NCBI RefSeq assembly: GCF_963678635.1
Contig: NC_087066.1
Coordinates: 1,138,201-1,202,200 of the forward strand
Source: Symsagittifera roscoffensis
Taxonomy: Eukaryota > Xenacoelomorpha > Acoela > Convolutidae
Length of the DNA: 64,000 nt
Direction of reading: 5' to 3'
Shown: one piece after another, positions 38,325 to 49,279 of the stretch
Position numbering within the stretch: position 1 is the stretch's first letter
Layout: each line of letters opens with the position of its first letter
Translations under genes and position numbers: made by a program
Notes under the pieces: model-generated
Database searches by the model: none
What the model saw: the letters and a program-made list of their open reading frames with translations, nothing else
Told to the model about the DNA's origin: nothing

Positions 38325-39164
38325 TACTCCCCGGACTCAAAATCGATGTCCTCATCGCGTGTTGCGTCTGTCAGTGAAACCCCAGAACTCTAAGTGTAGC
38401 TCAAGATACAGTGCCAGTGGTCATTTACAGAAGTTTGCAGCAGACTTACGTTTATCTACAAAAGGGATACAAAACTTGTTAACGATACCCAACAGTCGAT
38501 TGTTGTTGTCGTTCAGCCCCTTCTTGTTGCTCCTTGTACTGCTTGCCGGATCGGTCTTCTCCCAAGACCGTTCCGAATTGAGCGCAAATCAGCTGACCCT
38601 TCCGGATTGAGCGCAATTTATCATTAACGTGCTTAAATGCTCAAATCACGCTACAGTACAAGCCTCACAAACGGGCCACAAAATTGATCGTAACGATCCT
38701 GACTGATATAAATGCCTGTAAAAACAATATATCTATCAACAACAAACGGGGGGGTTGGATCACATTTTGTCTGGGGGGATGATTTCTACTGATTTTTTAC
38801 TTTTTTCCTGTTTTTGGTTTTTTCGGTTATTTTTTATGTTTTTTGTTTTTCTTGGGTACTATACTACTTTTTGTTTGGTTTTATATATATCTTTAAGTGT
38901 TTTTGGTCACAAACCACTCAGGGGACGAGGGGACGGCCAATGCCCCCACACTTCCTGGTTCGTGAATTTTCGGTCTTAACTAGGTTAAAAAACTATTCAC
39001 GGTAATCCGGAAGGCTTCCGCGTTCCAAACTACCCTTCCGCCCCGGCGGTTTAGGCCTATTAAGGGCGTTAATGTGAGCATCCGCTCGGCGCGGAGTGCT
39101 CGTTAACGGTTCTGCCGGTCATGATGTTAAAGAATAACACCCAGGAGCGCCATAAAAACATGTA
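38325..39164 (-). other. B-type PPT/3' UTR fragment followed by duplicated A leader and PBS
   Basis: 38325-38458 copies the B PPT and 3' UTR. From 38459 the A leader repeats, including the PBS copy at 39132-39152. Plus-strand frames here (38359-38610, 38755-38979) are antisense and T-rich. No gene is seen. Confidence 0.7.
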
Positions 39165-40090
39165 TGTAACATTCGCCCGGAAGATACATATCGACGGAAA
39201 ACAAAACTAAGTCCTAAGACGACTGGCTAACGTCTAAACAGAGCTTTGCATGATTTTCACCGTCTCTACCAAGCCAGTACTTTCGGTGGTCTTTCTAACA
39301 TCGGGTCGAAAAAAACGTTACTGTTCTCCGGCTTCGACCAGAATGCTCAAATTAACTAGATTACATGCAGAAATAGTGAGCTCATGGCTGGGTCTCACTA
39401 TCCCCAGACCACGAGGTCACTCCTAAAAACAGGGCTACTACTACTTATTGAATTATTATTGTTTTTGTTCAGTAGATAAAAATCATCATCTCCATCGAAG
39501 ATGGATCAACCCTTTCCCCCCAACTCCTAGCTTCTCATCCTTATCAAAATGAAATCAGATATCAATTAAATTCAAGTCAGGACATGACAGGAAGCTAAAA
39601 GTTTATGTAAAACACTATCAGTTTCAGTCCCGAAACCCTTCCGGATTCTTGAATCCACTGAATCAAGCTCGTTAATCTTGATTTCTTCGTAATCCGGAAG
39701 GCTGTCTTCCACCCTTCACCGTTGTTCGCAACGGCCTTGCAACTATTGTAGCGGCACAATAGTTGCAACTCGGAACGTTCTCTGTCAGCTCCGTGATTTG
39801 TTGTTGTTTTTTATCACGATTTTCGTACTTCTCGCAATCGCAGCTAATGTTGTTCTGTTTTTCTTTCTCGTTTTAGCCAAAATGGCCGTTTCTGACGTTT
39901 CTCAGAAATGTTACGTAATCACTTCGAAAATTTACAAAATTTGGAATTTCCGAATCCTTCAACTTTCACGTTTTGTTCAATCGTTCGAATAACGTTCTTA
40001 ATCTTTCTAAATCACTAACTCGGAAGGCTCACTGCTAAAAATTCGATATCTGCAGAGACTGCATTTTGGCCATTCTGGTCGAATGTCACA
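39165..40090 (-). repeat. A-type LTR, duplicated copy
   Basis: Near-identical duplicate of 36557-37481, TG...CA ends intact. It abuts the 3' LTR of element B at 40091. A hydrophobic plus-strand frame (39798-39992) runs antisense through it. Confidence 0.8.
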
Positions 40091-40933
40091 AGGCTTAAGA
40101 AAATAGGCCCTATAATCATTGGCTCAAGAGTCAGGGACACTATCTCTTGTGTTTTTCTACCTCAAAAGGGTCGGAGCCAATTCAGTTTCCTTGCGACATG
40201 AGACTAAAACCCGTTACAGCTTAAAGGTCACTACCAAAATACCCCCACCACACTCTAGAAAATAAGAACGTCCCCATACTTAGGTCTCAAAATGCACAAA
40301 ATACACGAACGCCGTTAAAAGCAGGGTCGGAACAATCCGTACAGTTACTTTTCATTAGACAGTGGAACTTTAAACTATTTCAGATGGATCAACCTAAAAC
40401 TCGCCTTATCTCAACATAACAATCATAAAACACACTCAAGAAAATTAAATTGGGTACTTACATACCAGCACACTCTCGAATTAGAGTTAACTAAATTAGT
40501 AAGCATCTTGAGAATAATCGGGGAATTAAGTTTCATTTAATAAGTTCTAATCAAACAAGTTTTATCTCGAGAATGGAGTTTTGATACTGGACCATTGGGA
40601 TAATTCGGTTGTCCACCTTTCCACCGAAGGTTCACTCTGGTCCAACTGAATTTCGGTTTTCTTCGTTTCCTATATCAAGATAGGACAGCTCTACTCTCGT
40701 ATTATTTAGATGTCGGAAATTGCAAATAGCAATTTCCTGCTGCTTAAATTGACCACTTTCCCGCGATTGTAATTCGGTCGTTCTGATTTCTATTTTCTGA
40801 TATTTTCAGTTATCGCGAGAAACTTGACAATGACATGTCCAATTTGAATTTTTGAAAAACTCCATTTGACCCCAAAATCATGTTTACTCCGTATTGCTCA
40901 AGGTCAAACTTCCAAATATGACCGACTGGCACA
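40091..40933 (-). repeat. 3' LTR of element B
   Basis: Begins TGTGCCAGTCGG at 40933 after the PPT and ends CTTAAGCCT at 40091. It is missing ~30 bp of U5, joined directly to the TGTGAC start of an A-type LTR. Confidence 0.8.
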
Positions 40934-41376
40934 TACTCCCCGGACTCAAAATCGATGTCCTCATCGCTTGTTGCGTCTGCCAGTGAATCCCCAGAATTCT
41001 AAGTGTAGCTCAAGATACAGTGCCAGTGGTCATTTACAGAAGTTTGCAGCAGACTTACGTTTATCTACACCCTAAAATTCACAACCATGTAAAATTGTCA
41101 CCTTCTCGCTAAACAGCAATCAAAATCTGCATACACCTGCACTTTAGATTTCTGCTTTGCAAGCTATTGGTTTAAAATTTCTTTTGTTTCATTCGGTCAG
41201 GAAATTGTCATGCAATTTTCTGATTCATATAATAGATATAGCATATCAAGAAAAAAAATATCTCATTCGTTAAAATTTCTTTTTCTTGAGCTCAGATTTC
41301 ATCCGAGTTCACCCTCGAGCCCCCTTCCTTCCATCTCAAGACTCAAGACTCTAGAATTTCCCACCGAGCCCCTTGT
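40934..41376 (-). other. PPT and 3' UTR of element B
   Basis: AGTCCGGGGAGTA borders the LTR (40934-40946). The remainder is non-coding up to the ORF3 stop at 41377. Plus-strand frames (40866-41075, 41210-41503) are antisense. Confidence 0.65.
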
Positions 41377-42435
41377 TCATCTCGCGTTCTTCGCCTTCGA
41401 GGTACCAGACCCAGACGTATTTGACACCGTGATCTGCCTCAACAGTGCCTCTTCGTCATCGGAGCTAATCATGATCTCTTCCCAGTCTTTCAGCTGTTCA
41501 TAGGACCGCATCCATTTCCTTTGCTCCAGCAATCTCTTCGCTTGATTGGGCAAACTCTTTACCCTCGACTCTTGGTTCAAATAGAAGGAATTGTGAAGAC
41601 TCAGGCTCACGTTCTTCGCCAAGTCTTCCTCTAGTATCGACTCTCTCGCCTTGGTGTTGTTTCTGGACACTCTACCAACTCTTTTCCACCCCGTCGTGAT
41701 CGCATTTCGATGGGTCAGCAGAGGTCTCTTGAAAGCCTCCGGTCCTATCGCGACCTGGAACTGTCGATATTCCTTTTGGTATTTCTTCATGTGATCTTTT
41801 GTCACCATGTACAGCCAAGATGTCAACGTCGCTCGAAACCACGGGAAAGACCTTATGCGGCTCCACACGTGCCTGATTTCCATTGGTATGGCAAATACCT
41901 TGCATGCAGTCTCAAACAACTCAAGTCCCCTGCTGTAATCTATAGCGTATATCGACTCTGCCGTTGGTGTCTTCGACTCTCGATATTTCGTCACATTTTC
42001 TTCGATCCATCGTAAAGCCAGCATCGTGCTTAACACCAAGAGCGTCACCTTTTGCCTGTGATCTGGTAATCCTATCGACCGAATTTTTTCCTCATCCCAT
42101 ATTAGGCAGAGGTTTGAGTGACCAGATACCACACCGTTTGTGCCAGACAATGGCATGGGCATTCCCCAGTCTTTCAGCTGTTCATAGGACCGCATCCATT
42201 CCCTTTGCTCCAGCAATCTCTTCGCTTGATTGGGCAAACTCTTTACCCTCGACTCTCGGTTCAAACAGAAGGAATTGTGAAGACTCAGGCTCACGTTCTT
42301 CGCCAAGTCTTCCTCTAATATCCACTCTCCAGTGACTGCCTCTAAGATTCTAGACTCTCCAGTGACTGCAGACAGCGTATCCTTGAGAAGAATCCAAGAG
42401 CTGTTGCTATGTTCACGGTGGTATTCGCGTAACAC
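41377..42435 (-). pseudogene. ORF3 C-terminal segment of element B, rearranged (352 codons)
   Basis: Homologous to the 461-codon frame at 2360-3745 from GLPDHRQKV onward, with hydrophobic segment, FPWFRA, LTHRNA and the Ser/Asp end all present. The N-terminal half is replaced: about 65 codons copied from its own C-terminus (EEDLAKNVSLSLHNSF to YEQLKDW) appear first, followed by a jump to GTNGVVSGHSNLC. The HGECPCHC motif is lost. A 13-bp repeat (CTCCAGTGACTGC) flanks the insertion at 42325-42370. Confidence 0.75.
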
Positions 42436-42875
42436 TCAGCCACTATCTGTACTTCACTCTTCTCCCTTTCAGTGATGTCTTCAACCCAAGTGACTAGGTC
42501 TTCTTTTTGAAAAGACTGTATCCTGACGCATGATTGTCCATCACAAGTGTGCTCTCCGCTCCCACACGTCAGGTCAAGACAACTACCCGGCTCCATCTTT
42601 TTCGCCGACCCTAGCTCACTCGTTGCTTCGCCTGACTCCCTCATCTGAGGCAAGATCAGCTTATGCATTATACTCAGTTTTGCTAGCTCTTCGTCTTTTG
42701 TTGGTGCAAGCCTCACTAGCTCCCTAACCTCCTCGATGATCAGGCTTGCGTGGGGATGTGGGCACCAGGAGGGTCTCAGCAATTTCCAAACCACTACCAA
42801 GTTCGTAACCAACATGCCGTTCCCGTTACCCATTTTCAATTCGACTCTTTTACTTGAGCGCGGCACACTTATCAC
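42342..42875 (-). pseudogene. ORF3 Cys-rich segment of element B (177 codons)
   Basis: Homologue of 13229-13744, with RPSWCP, PGSCLDLTCGSGEHTC and the downstream TALGFFS stretch. In B the frame runs on without the one-base loss seen in A, showing that the A-type fragments 13229-13744 and 11835-13202 were one reading frame. It ends in the scrambled region at 42342. Confidence 0.65.
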
Positions 42876-43056
42876 CTCTTTTCGGCGTTTTCTCGAGAAT
42901 CAAGCCCAAGCTCGGTCTCTCTCTTTCCACTGTGTCTATCTCTATTATCTTTTCCGTCCAAAACTTTAGTAGCTCCTTCACCTCGTGGTTCCTGTGAGCG
43001 CTTCCGGCTTCCGAGTCCAAGAAGGGGTTGTAAGCTATCCCCATCACTCCAGACAC
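42850..43056 (-). pseudogene. ORF3 fragment of element B (68 codons)
   Basis: GVMGIAYNPFL matches element A (13745-14128). It continues LLKFWTEK where A has a TGA in place of the Trp codon, then LGLILEK as in A's 13229-13744. It ends out of frame at KRGDKCA. Confidence 0.6.
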
Positions 43057-43284
43057 GTACTGATATTCTACCTTCTTGTTGGGTTACGAGGCCAAGTTAC
43101 GGTGTACGTCATGTCCCTCCTCAAACTTCTTGTTATAAAACATCCGTATCTCATCTAGCTTTCTGTGACTCTCTAGAGACTGCCTGGAACCATCCTCCTT
43201 TACTATTCCAGTACTCTGGTACACGTTCAGGATGACCGCTGAGATTCTCCTTTCCACTGTCTTACTTCCGATTGCTCCCTGCTG
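43057..43284 (-). pseudogene. Decayed ORF3 segment of element B
   Basis: No long frame, but minus-strand translations such as RKLDEIRMFYNKKFEE align with RKIDEISRFSNKELRL of element A. This is the continuation of the same gene with stops and frameshifts. Confidence 0.5.
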
Positions 43285-43563
43285 TCACGCTTGGATGGTA
43301 CTGTCGGTCATCACCGACATTATCCACCTCAAGAAACAAGTAGCATCTTTTCTCCTTGCCAGACTCAAGCCTGAATTATCCCTGGCGACGTGTTGCATCA
43401 GCATCTGATAAACTTTCAGATTTTTGACACCCAGTTTCAACTTGTCATGCGAAGTCAAGGTCTCCAGCTCTATTCCCACCAGTCTCCACGCGAACATCAG
43501 CTGTCCCGCTGTTCTAACGAAGGGATTCGCCATCAACGGCAACGCAGATGAGGGTGTCCTCAT
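43285..43563 (-). pseudogene. ORF3 helical segment of element B (92 codons)
   Basis: PLMANPFVRTA and LARRKDATCF align with ALMAVPYVRTE and FAKRRDAL-stop of element A. The Cys codon here is where A has its TGA. Confidence 0.6.
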
Positions 43564-43850
43564 CGCTTCTCAAAATGATCCCGTAATAAGTTCTGCCAAG
43601 TTCGTTTCAGTTGGCTCCCCAATTCTAACTTATTGATCTCGGCCTTCTGCTGGGTCGCCCAATTGCGTCGCTTGCGAGACACTCCATGATCGAGTTTCTT
43701 TAGGCAGTCTTCCAGCTCCTTCAATGTCTCCAGGGCCACCGACCACGGCCGGGAGGTGTTCCTCGTTTTGCTCTTCTCAAGAGGATCACTGGTTACCTGT
43801 TTCCCGGTAGCCTGATGTTCGCTTGAGATCCATTCTTTGCCGACGTCCAC
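43560..43850 (-). pseudogene. ORF3 fragment of element B (96 codons)
   Basis: Lys/Glu/Leu-rich helical segment aligning with the first ~85 codons of 14141-14650 (ALETLKELEDCLKKL versus ALEDKSAMEGCLETM). Out of frame with 43285-43563 by an overlap of a few bases. Confidence 0.5.
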
Positions 43851-44321
43851 TTCTCATGTCTGTCCGCTCGTCGAACCCCTCTTCGTATTCGTCCTCTGGG
43901 GTCTGAAGTCTTCTTCTGTTGCCAAACTTGTGGAAACCTCCATCTTTTTTTCCACCTCGACCAATTTCCTTGGTTTGGAGCTACTCTTGTAAGCTGCTGT
44001 CTTCTATCGCGCCAGAACCATGGGAGTTGTCTCCCTCAGGTTTTTCTCTGAGACTGCGTCCGCCGAAGGACTACTCAACCCCTCTACCTCTCTCTTTCTC
44101 TTGCGAGACTTCATATCTCCACTTGGGGGCGTTGCGGCTATCATTACCGATTCGACCTCTTTGTCTCTGTCCAATCCTTCCAACTCTTGCCTGCCCCCTG
44201 CTCGAGCCTTAAGGATATTAGTACTTTTAATTATATTACTAGCTTCAACCTTATCCCCCTTAGACCTTCAACTATTTTATCGTCAGTTTTCTGTTTCAGA
44301 GTAGAGCTGACTTTACATTCG
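43851..44321 (-). pseudogene. Decayed charged ORF3 segment of element B; large ORF3 N-part missing
   Basis: A minus-strand stretch SRKRKREVEG (near 44110) resembles AKRKRVEE in 14656-15552. No equivalent of the 791-codon segment (15992-18367) is found between here and the SGNH remnant at 44322, so about 3 kb has been deleted in B. Confidence 0.45.
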
Positions 44322-44660
44322 TCACCTCTGGTCTTCTGTCATGTTTCTCTCAAGTTGACCATCTTGCTCAGCAGCTCTTTTCTTGCTTTTTCGTCCAACC
44401 TGGTGCCCATCAAGACAAGTTACCGTGTAGATCTTTACCATCCCCAGCATCTCGAGTGATGCCAACATCTGCAGCGTTGCGGCTCCAGAGAAACTCAAGA
44501 CTCCAGTCTGCCAATGCGACTGGATCCGGGTCAGCACCCGTATTAGGCTATCCCCTATAATCAGGTGAACTGCACCCTCCGGTATCCGTGGCTGTGTGTA
44601 ATATTCAGCCCAGGACGCGTCATGGAAGCAATCTCTTCTCGCCCGCTGCGCTTGTTCCAA
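44322..44660 (-). pseudogene. SGNH domain remnant of element B (112 codons)
   Basis: HLIIGDSLIRVL (block I, Ser present) and FSGAATLQML (block II Gly) align with residues ~405-440 of the element A protein. After LEMLGMVKIY a frameshift occurs. In the next frame LMGTRLDEK corresponds to LVGTND, so block III Asn is lost. Decayed. Confidence 0.7.
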
Positions 44661-44715
44661 TCCATCCTAATGTGCTTGCGATACCTGCCATCTGTATTCT
44701 TCTGGTAGCTTGCGA

Positions 44716-45315
44716 TTACCACACGTCTGACCGGTTGTTCCCTCCAAGTCTGGGCCGCTCCCCTCTGATCGTAACTTCACGGGTTCCCAATTGTAACCTC
44801 TCTTGCAGTTCCTTGAGTCGTGACGAACTCCCGCTCATTTGACTTCTGCCCGGGATTGAGCTCGGGGTATATCCTGGCAATGTTACTTCCATTAGGGGAC
44901 GTATCGGTTGCGCCTCCAAACCACGCATGGAGAACGCTGTCTCGGCTGGTATCCCCACTTCTAGTCCCTCGTTTATGTGCTCTTGAGCAGCGCGTTCTAA
45001 GTTGAATCGTCCCCTCGACCTAGGAGCCTCTTCCACCTCCATGCGTGACTCCGGCCGTGAGCCTGCAGCCGCTCGTTCCGCCGCCCTGCTTCCCTTTTCT
45101 TTCCTCCTGTCGAACTCTCCTTGTCGCCGCTGGATCTTCTCAAGTTCTGACTTCAATTGTTCGCAGTTTGCCTCATTCTCTCGCACCTTCTGTTCTTGCC
45201 TGTACTCTGCTCTTAACATTATCAAGATCACGCCGCGCCTGCTCCCTTTCAAGGATCGCTTGGTCTCTCTCCAGATTCGCTTGGTCCCTCTCGAGTTCAG
45301 CGCCGTCCCGGTCAA
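44716..45315 (-). pseudogene. Middle part of the SGNH ORF of element B (199 codons)
   Basis: Coiled-coil end (ANCEQLKSELEKIQRRQ) and low-complexity linker (LQLGTREVTI matching LPLGTGRVTI of A). Frameshifted relative to 45173-46012 around 45180-45200 and cut from the SGNH block at about 44716. Confidence 0.6.
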
Positions 45316-46012
45316 GGTTCGCCTTGTTCCTCTCCCTTTGCGTCCTCTCTAGTTCTCTCTTCAGGCTACCAAGGTGAGGAAATGTCTCCTCCGTCTGCTG
45401 TGCTCGCATCATGGAAGGTGGCTTGCTTGTGGACTGGCCGGCAGATCTTGCCGGTGGTCTTGTCGGCAATGGGAACTCTCCTGCGCCGTACTCAGTATTG
45501 TTGTTCAAGGCAGGTCGATTCCTCACACCTCCATCCACGTTCCAAGACAACCACCTGGTCTGTTCTTGATTAGATATCCGCTCTGTGGTGTAGCCGACCA
45601 TCAAGACAGCTTCGGTCGCGGACTCCCTACATTCCCCTTGCTCCTCTAACTGCAAAATGGCGTTCAACATCACTGCCATCCTCTCATCCACTTGGGTGTA
45701 ATCTAGGTCCCTCAAGGGTCTGTACAGTTCGTCGAGCGTAGGCCTCTTAAGCGCAGCAGGCATGGATTTCCAAAATCGATCTGCCATTTCGACGATTTCT
45801 AGATGATCTAGCGTATTAACCACTTGCGTATTGCCGTACCAACCAAAGTTATTTACTTTTGAATGTCGTTGATCGTGAACTTTGTTCAGGATCTTCCTTT
45901 TCTTCTGAATGATTGTGGCTAAGCCATCAATTCGATGTAGCAAATCAATCTGAAAGTAAAAATCCATTTTTAGACTCATTTGTTCCTTCCTAATCCTAAA
46001 CCCTCCCCTCAT
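45173..46012 (-). pseudogene. N-terminal part of the SGNH ORF of element B (279 codons)
   Basis: Homologue of residues ~1-200 of 18997-20739 (TLDELYRPL, EAVLMVGYTTER versus EVLLMAAYGERG). It contains an internally repetitive coiled coil (LERDQANLERDQAILEREQ). The first ~60 codons have no counterpart in A, and the real start may be internal. The frame breaks near 45180. Confidence 0.65.
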
Positions 46013-46228
46013 TATTGTGTTTAAAACATTATTCTTTCTTCAATTCACTAAAATAATTCAACTGGGAGTTCTCAGAGCGTGCAGATTCATTTTATGTTTT
46101 AGCACCGTCAATTCTCTAAAATTTAATTGTCATGCCAATTGCGTTTTAAAATCCATTTACCTGTTTCGTGCCCCAATAACTAACTTGAGATTCCATTATA
46201 CCCAATTTGAGACCCCCATGCACCCGAT
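46013..46228 (-). promoter_or_regulatory. AT-rich spacer between pol and the SGNH ORF, element B
   Basis: 216 bp, AT-rich, no minus-strand gene. Same position as 20740-21128 in element A. A plus-strand 76-codon frame is antisense and judged non-coding. Confidence 0.3.
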
Positions 46229-46558
46229 TCAGGCGATACTCAAGTAGTATTTCTTGTGTAGATGTACCATTATTTCCGTTTCCGCGAAGACCACAAGTAG
46301 GATAGCATACAGTTCCCTTGGGCTCAACTTGCCCCTGTTCGGGTCATAGACCGGCATCGAGACCTCCATTATTCCTCTTTCAACCATGAAGTCTCGCAAT
46401 CTTGTTTGTGCCAGCATCACGTGCTCAGGGTCTATCGTGTTCCTTTCATTGACCCTCGTTACCAGAAAGCACAAGTACTTCCCCGGAACTTGTGAGACTG
46501 ATGGGGGAAGCGCAGCCATTCCTCCCAACTTCGGTCTCTGCCTGAATAGAAACTCCAC
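46229..46558 (-). pseudogene. Macro-like domain, C-terminal part, element B (109 codons)
   Basis: GKYLCFLVTRVNER, PEHVMLAQTRL, VSMPVYDPNRGKL and VFAETEIMVHL align with element A 21129-21365 and the order of TARG1/ALC1-type macro domains. Unlike A there is no stop before YLCFLV. The N-terminal part is in another frame (46446-47192) and lacks the ALAADFKREY-type helix. Confidence 0.65.
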
Positions 46559-47192
46559 GTTCTGATGTCGCGCTTGTCCTGTCTGACAAGATGAAGTCGC
46601 TGTCCGTTATCAGGATGTTCTCTGAGTATTCATTCGGAATTTCAAATTTTGTTTTGAAATTCCTCCCTATGGTAGGCTCAGCCTCCTGCTCATCCAGTTC
46701 CAGCTCACTCGTTTCCCTCACTTCCTTGAGCTTCTTTATCAACAAATTTGCGGTGTGGGTAAGTCCTACCCCCACTCCCCGGACAAAAATATTTATCGAC
46801 GTCCTTGTCGATGATGCTGGGTCTAAGTTATCTGGAGGATTCTCAAGCGGCCTGTCTGTTGCTGTCCAACCAAAGAGGCGATCCTCCGTTTTTGCGTGTT
46901 TTTCCGCCGACACGTCAACTTGTTGGATGCTCTGCCCCTGATCATTTCCGTTCTTGACATCGCGCATCCACTCTAGTATTCTCAAGTTTGTTTTTTCCCT
47001 CTTCTCTATCTCGCTCTGTTCCAGATCCGTCTCTTGTTCCGGTGTGGAGTAGTCTTCCAGCGGGTAGTGTTCACTATAGTTGATGGTTTGTCGGTCGGCT
47101 GCTAGTTCGACCACACTCTGTAGCTCTTCGCATACTTCATCAGGTTGTATCTTATCAATCAAGAAGTCATCGCCATACCTATTGTACCTCAT
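46446..47192 (-). pseudogene. Pol acidic linker and start of macro-like domain, element B (248 codons)
   Basis: Acidic linker (GDDFLIDKIQPDEV and so on) homologous to A's 21378-23003, the conserved IFVRGVGVGLTHT stretch, then ILITDSDFILSDRT, the first strand of the macro-like domain. After SATSERG the frame is lost, with a ~20-residue deletion relative to A. Confidence 0.65.
46769..46786 (-). promoter_or_regulatory. Candidate central PPT, element B
   Basis: GTCCGGGGAGTGGGGGT on the minus strand, the same purine run as 21732-21750 in element A and a copy of the LTR-border PPT core. Confidence 0.3.
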
Positions 47193-47237
47193 GCCTGTCC
47201 GTTTGCTATTGTTGCTCCTGGTTCCCGGAGGTATTGG

Positions 47238-47522
47238 CTAGTCTGGTTCCGTCGACTTTGGCACTTCGTCCTGCTCCGGATCATTCCAGTCTTCTTCTAC
47301 AAAGGATTCCGCCTCTGAACCCACTTCTATCTTTTCATTATCGTCCAAACTCAAGCCCTCGTTGCCATCGTTTTTCTCTCTGGTGTCTTTTTCGTTCACC
47401 TCACACGCTGGCTCCACCAGTAGGTACTCGAGTCCCTCCATGTTCTGCGTTACGCACCAGTCTTCTGGGAATGGGACATGAGGCTTCAGATTTTCATAAT
47501 GCGCTGCTCGCCCCGTACTCAA
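47238..47522 (-). pseudogene. Pol segment after GPY/F-like module, element B
   Basis: 94 codons: STGRAAHYENLKPH, then acidic linker (EVNEKDTREKNDGNEG) as in A. In a different frame from 47494-47703, with a lesion near 47500-47530. Confidence 0.6.
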
Positions 47523-47703
47523 GCGGTAGAACCGTCGTGAACCGTTGGTGTACTTCCGTTATCATGGACGGTCCTCTCCCTTTCTTAAGTATTTTCTTTG
47601 TCCCCTTGGGAGGTATAACATTCTGGAAGACCCACACGTACTGGCCCACTGCATATGCTTTCGCTTGCAATATCTTCTCATCGTATTTCTTCCGCTGCCT
47701 CAT
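47494..47703 (-). pseudogene. GPY/F-like module of integrase, element B
   Basis: 69 codons with AYAVGQYVWVFQNVIPPKGTKKIL and GRGPSMITEVHQ. The Trp of the KKWRGP motif in A is Gly here. It breaks at HQRFTTV. Confidence 0.6.
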
Positions 47704-47942
47704 TTGTGCTTACGCAGTGTTCCTCCTGCAGAGCTCTTTAGTTCCTGCTGTCTCTTGATCGCTTCTTTCACATAAGCTTGTGGCGACGTCTTTTTCCCTT
47801 CGTATTCCGGGTAAAAGAATGTTAGAGGCATTGCTCTTTCCTTGCCCGTTAACATCATGAAGGGATTGATTCCTGTTGTTGAGTGTTGCGTAATGTTGTA
47901 CGCCCCTCCCACCTGCGGCAGATATTTATCCCAGTCTGTCAT
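47700..47942 (-). pseudogene. Integrase core C-terminal segment, element B
   Basis: 80 codons: DWDKYLPQVGGAYN, QHSTTGINPFMMLTG and GKKTSPQAYVKEAI, homologous to the first ~80 codons of 21378-23003. Separated from the core at 47952 by a stop and from 47494-47703 by a frameshift. Confidence 0.65.
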
Positions 47943-47951
47943 ATATCTTGA

Positions 47952-48263
47952 TCAGTACACCCTCAGCATGTTCACCAACGTTCTATTCTGTCTCTCCACT
48001 AACCCGTTGGTTTGGGGATAGTAGGTCGTGGAGTGCGCTTGAGCAATGTGTGACCTCTTCATCAATTCTTTTGTCAGGTCCCCCACGAAGGCTTTGCCGT
48101 TGTCCGACTGAAATGCCATGGAACAACCATACCGTGATATCCTATGTGTTATCAGATGGTCACAAGTCTCTTCTGCCGAGGCTGTCTGACACGGCACCAA
48201 TTCTGCCAGTTTTGTCAAATGATCTATTATGACTAGTATCTGGTTATATCCCGACTCTGTCAT
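47952..48263 (-). pseudogene. Integrase catalytic core, element B (second Asp and Glu)
   Basis: 104 codons with QSDNGKAF (second catalytic Asp) and GLVERQNR (Glu) exactly 35 residues apart, the D-35-E spacing of Ty3/gypsy integrases. Also keeps the ASAEETCDHLI segment deleted in element A. The first Asp lies upstream across a TAA at 48273. Confidence 0.75.
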
Positions 48264-48272
48264 ACAGATCTT

Positions 48273-48689
48273 TTAATTGTCTATTTGCACAACCTCGTTG
48301 AGCTCCGAGCGATCAACGGACTTGAGTAGGAACTTCATCTTCCTCGGGTCTTTCACTTGCAGGCATGCCAGGCATGCATTCACCCATCTCTCGCAAGCTT
48401 TCCTTAATTCTGGCCAATCAAACCTGTGAAGTATTCTCTGTTGCACCTTGTCTATCCCCTGGTGCCCCATTTGATCATGCGATCTGAATAACACTTCAGT
48501 CTGATACAACTGTGGCAATATGATGAGGTTATGCTTGTGTAATATCTTCTCCTCATGTTTTCTCTTGCACGCTACCACCCCATCAGCTGTGTGATAGAGT
48601 AATTCTTTTCTTTCTTTGTAGAACTGGCTCAAGATCTTGTAGCTGTCTTCATCCAGGTCCCCCTTCTTTTGGACCCCGTCCGGATCCAT
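48273..48689 (-). pseudogene. Integrase zinc domain and first catalytic Asp, element B
   Basis: 138 codons: HHCC-type zinc domain (SHDQMGHQG, CLACLQ) and VVQIDN with the first Asp. It stops at TAA (48273-48275) just after. Homologous to the C-terminal third of 23056-24597. Confidence 0.7.
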
Positions 48690-49279
48690 TTGGAGAGGTT
48701 ACTTGTCATCTTGTCATTCTTTTGGGCCCTTATTAGATCCGACAGCCTATATCTCGCCTTGACATATTCTTTTAATGCCAGTATCTGGCCATTCATTTCC
48801 CCAGGATTGTGGATGTCATCCTTCAGCTTTACGCAAACTATCCTCCTCATGATCTTCTTATCATCTTCTGGCACCAGATTTGTTCTGACATTTGAGTTGC
48901 ACGATAGTTCCCTGAACGGTTTCCTCGATACCGCAATTTTCTCAAGTTCTTCACCTCCTCGCACTTCCTGCTGATCCAAGTTGTACGTTCCTGAGGAGGG
49001 ATCCATCTGTAGCTCCCTGTCGCGGTGTCTCATCTTCTCTTCCGCCAGTATCATGCATAGACTATCTTGGTCATCGCTGCTGTTCTCCGAATCTTCATCC
49101 CATTCTTCACACTCCACGGACAATTTATCTTTTCCAGCATCTTCTACCGCTGCGGGCCACTCCCCGGACACTTGACCTAGTCCCAGGTGTTCAGCCTCCT
49201 CCTTGAATACCACCTTCTTCTTCCTAACCCGAGTCCGCTCCAGTTTGTCTTCTGGGATTTTATCAACCAGTGACTGCAT
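48629..49279 (-). pseudogene. Pol RNase H-integrase linker, element B
   Basis: 216 codons of charged linker, with one QVSGEW copy of the SGE motif, then EYVKARYRLSDLIRAQKNDKMTSNL, which is nearly identical to A. Frameshifted relative to 48273-48689 near 48680. Confidence 0.6.

Larger units (their letters stand above)
35875..41069. repeat. 2.6-kb tandem duplication across the A/B border
   Basis: 35875-38458 recurs at 38459-41069 in direct orientation. Each copy has part of the A leader, PBS, A-type LTR, U5-truncated B-type LTR, and the PPT side of the B 3' UTR. Copy 2 has an extra 23 bp near 39060-39085. The joins are AACCAAAAGGG at the start and TTATCTACA at the end. It shows that A and B were already adjacent before the duplication. 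Confidence 0.9.
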
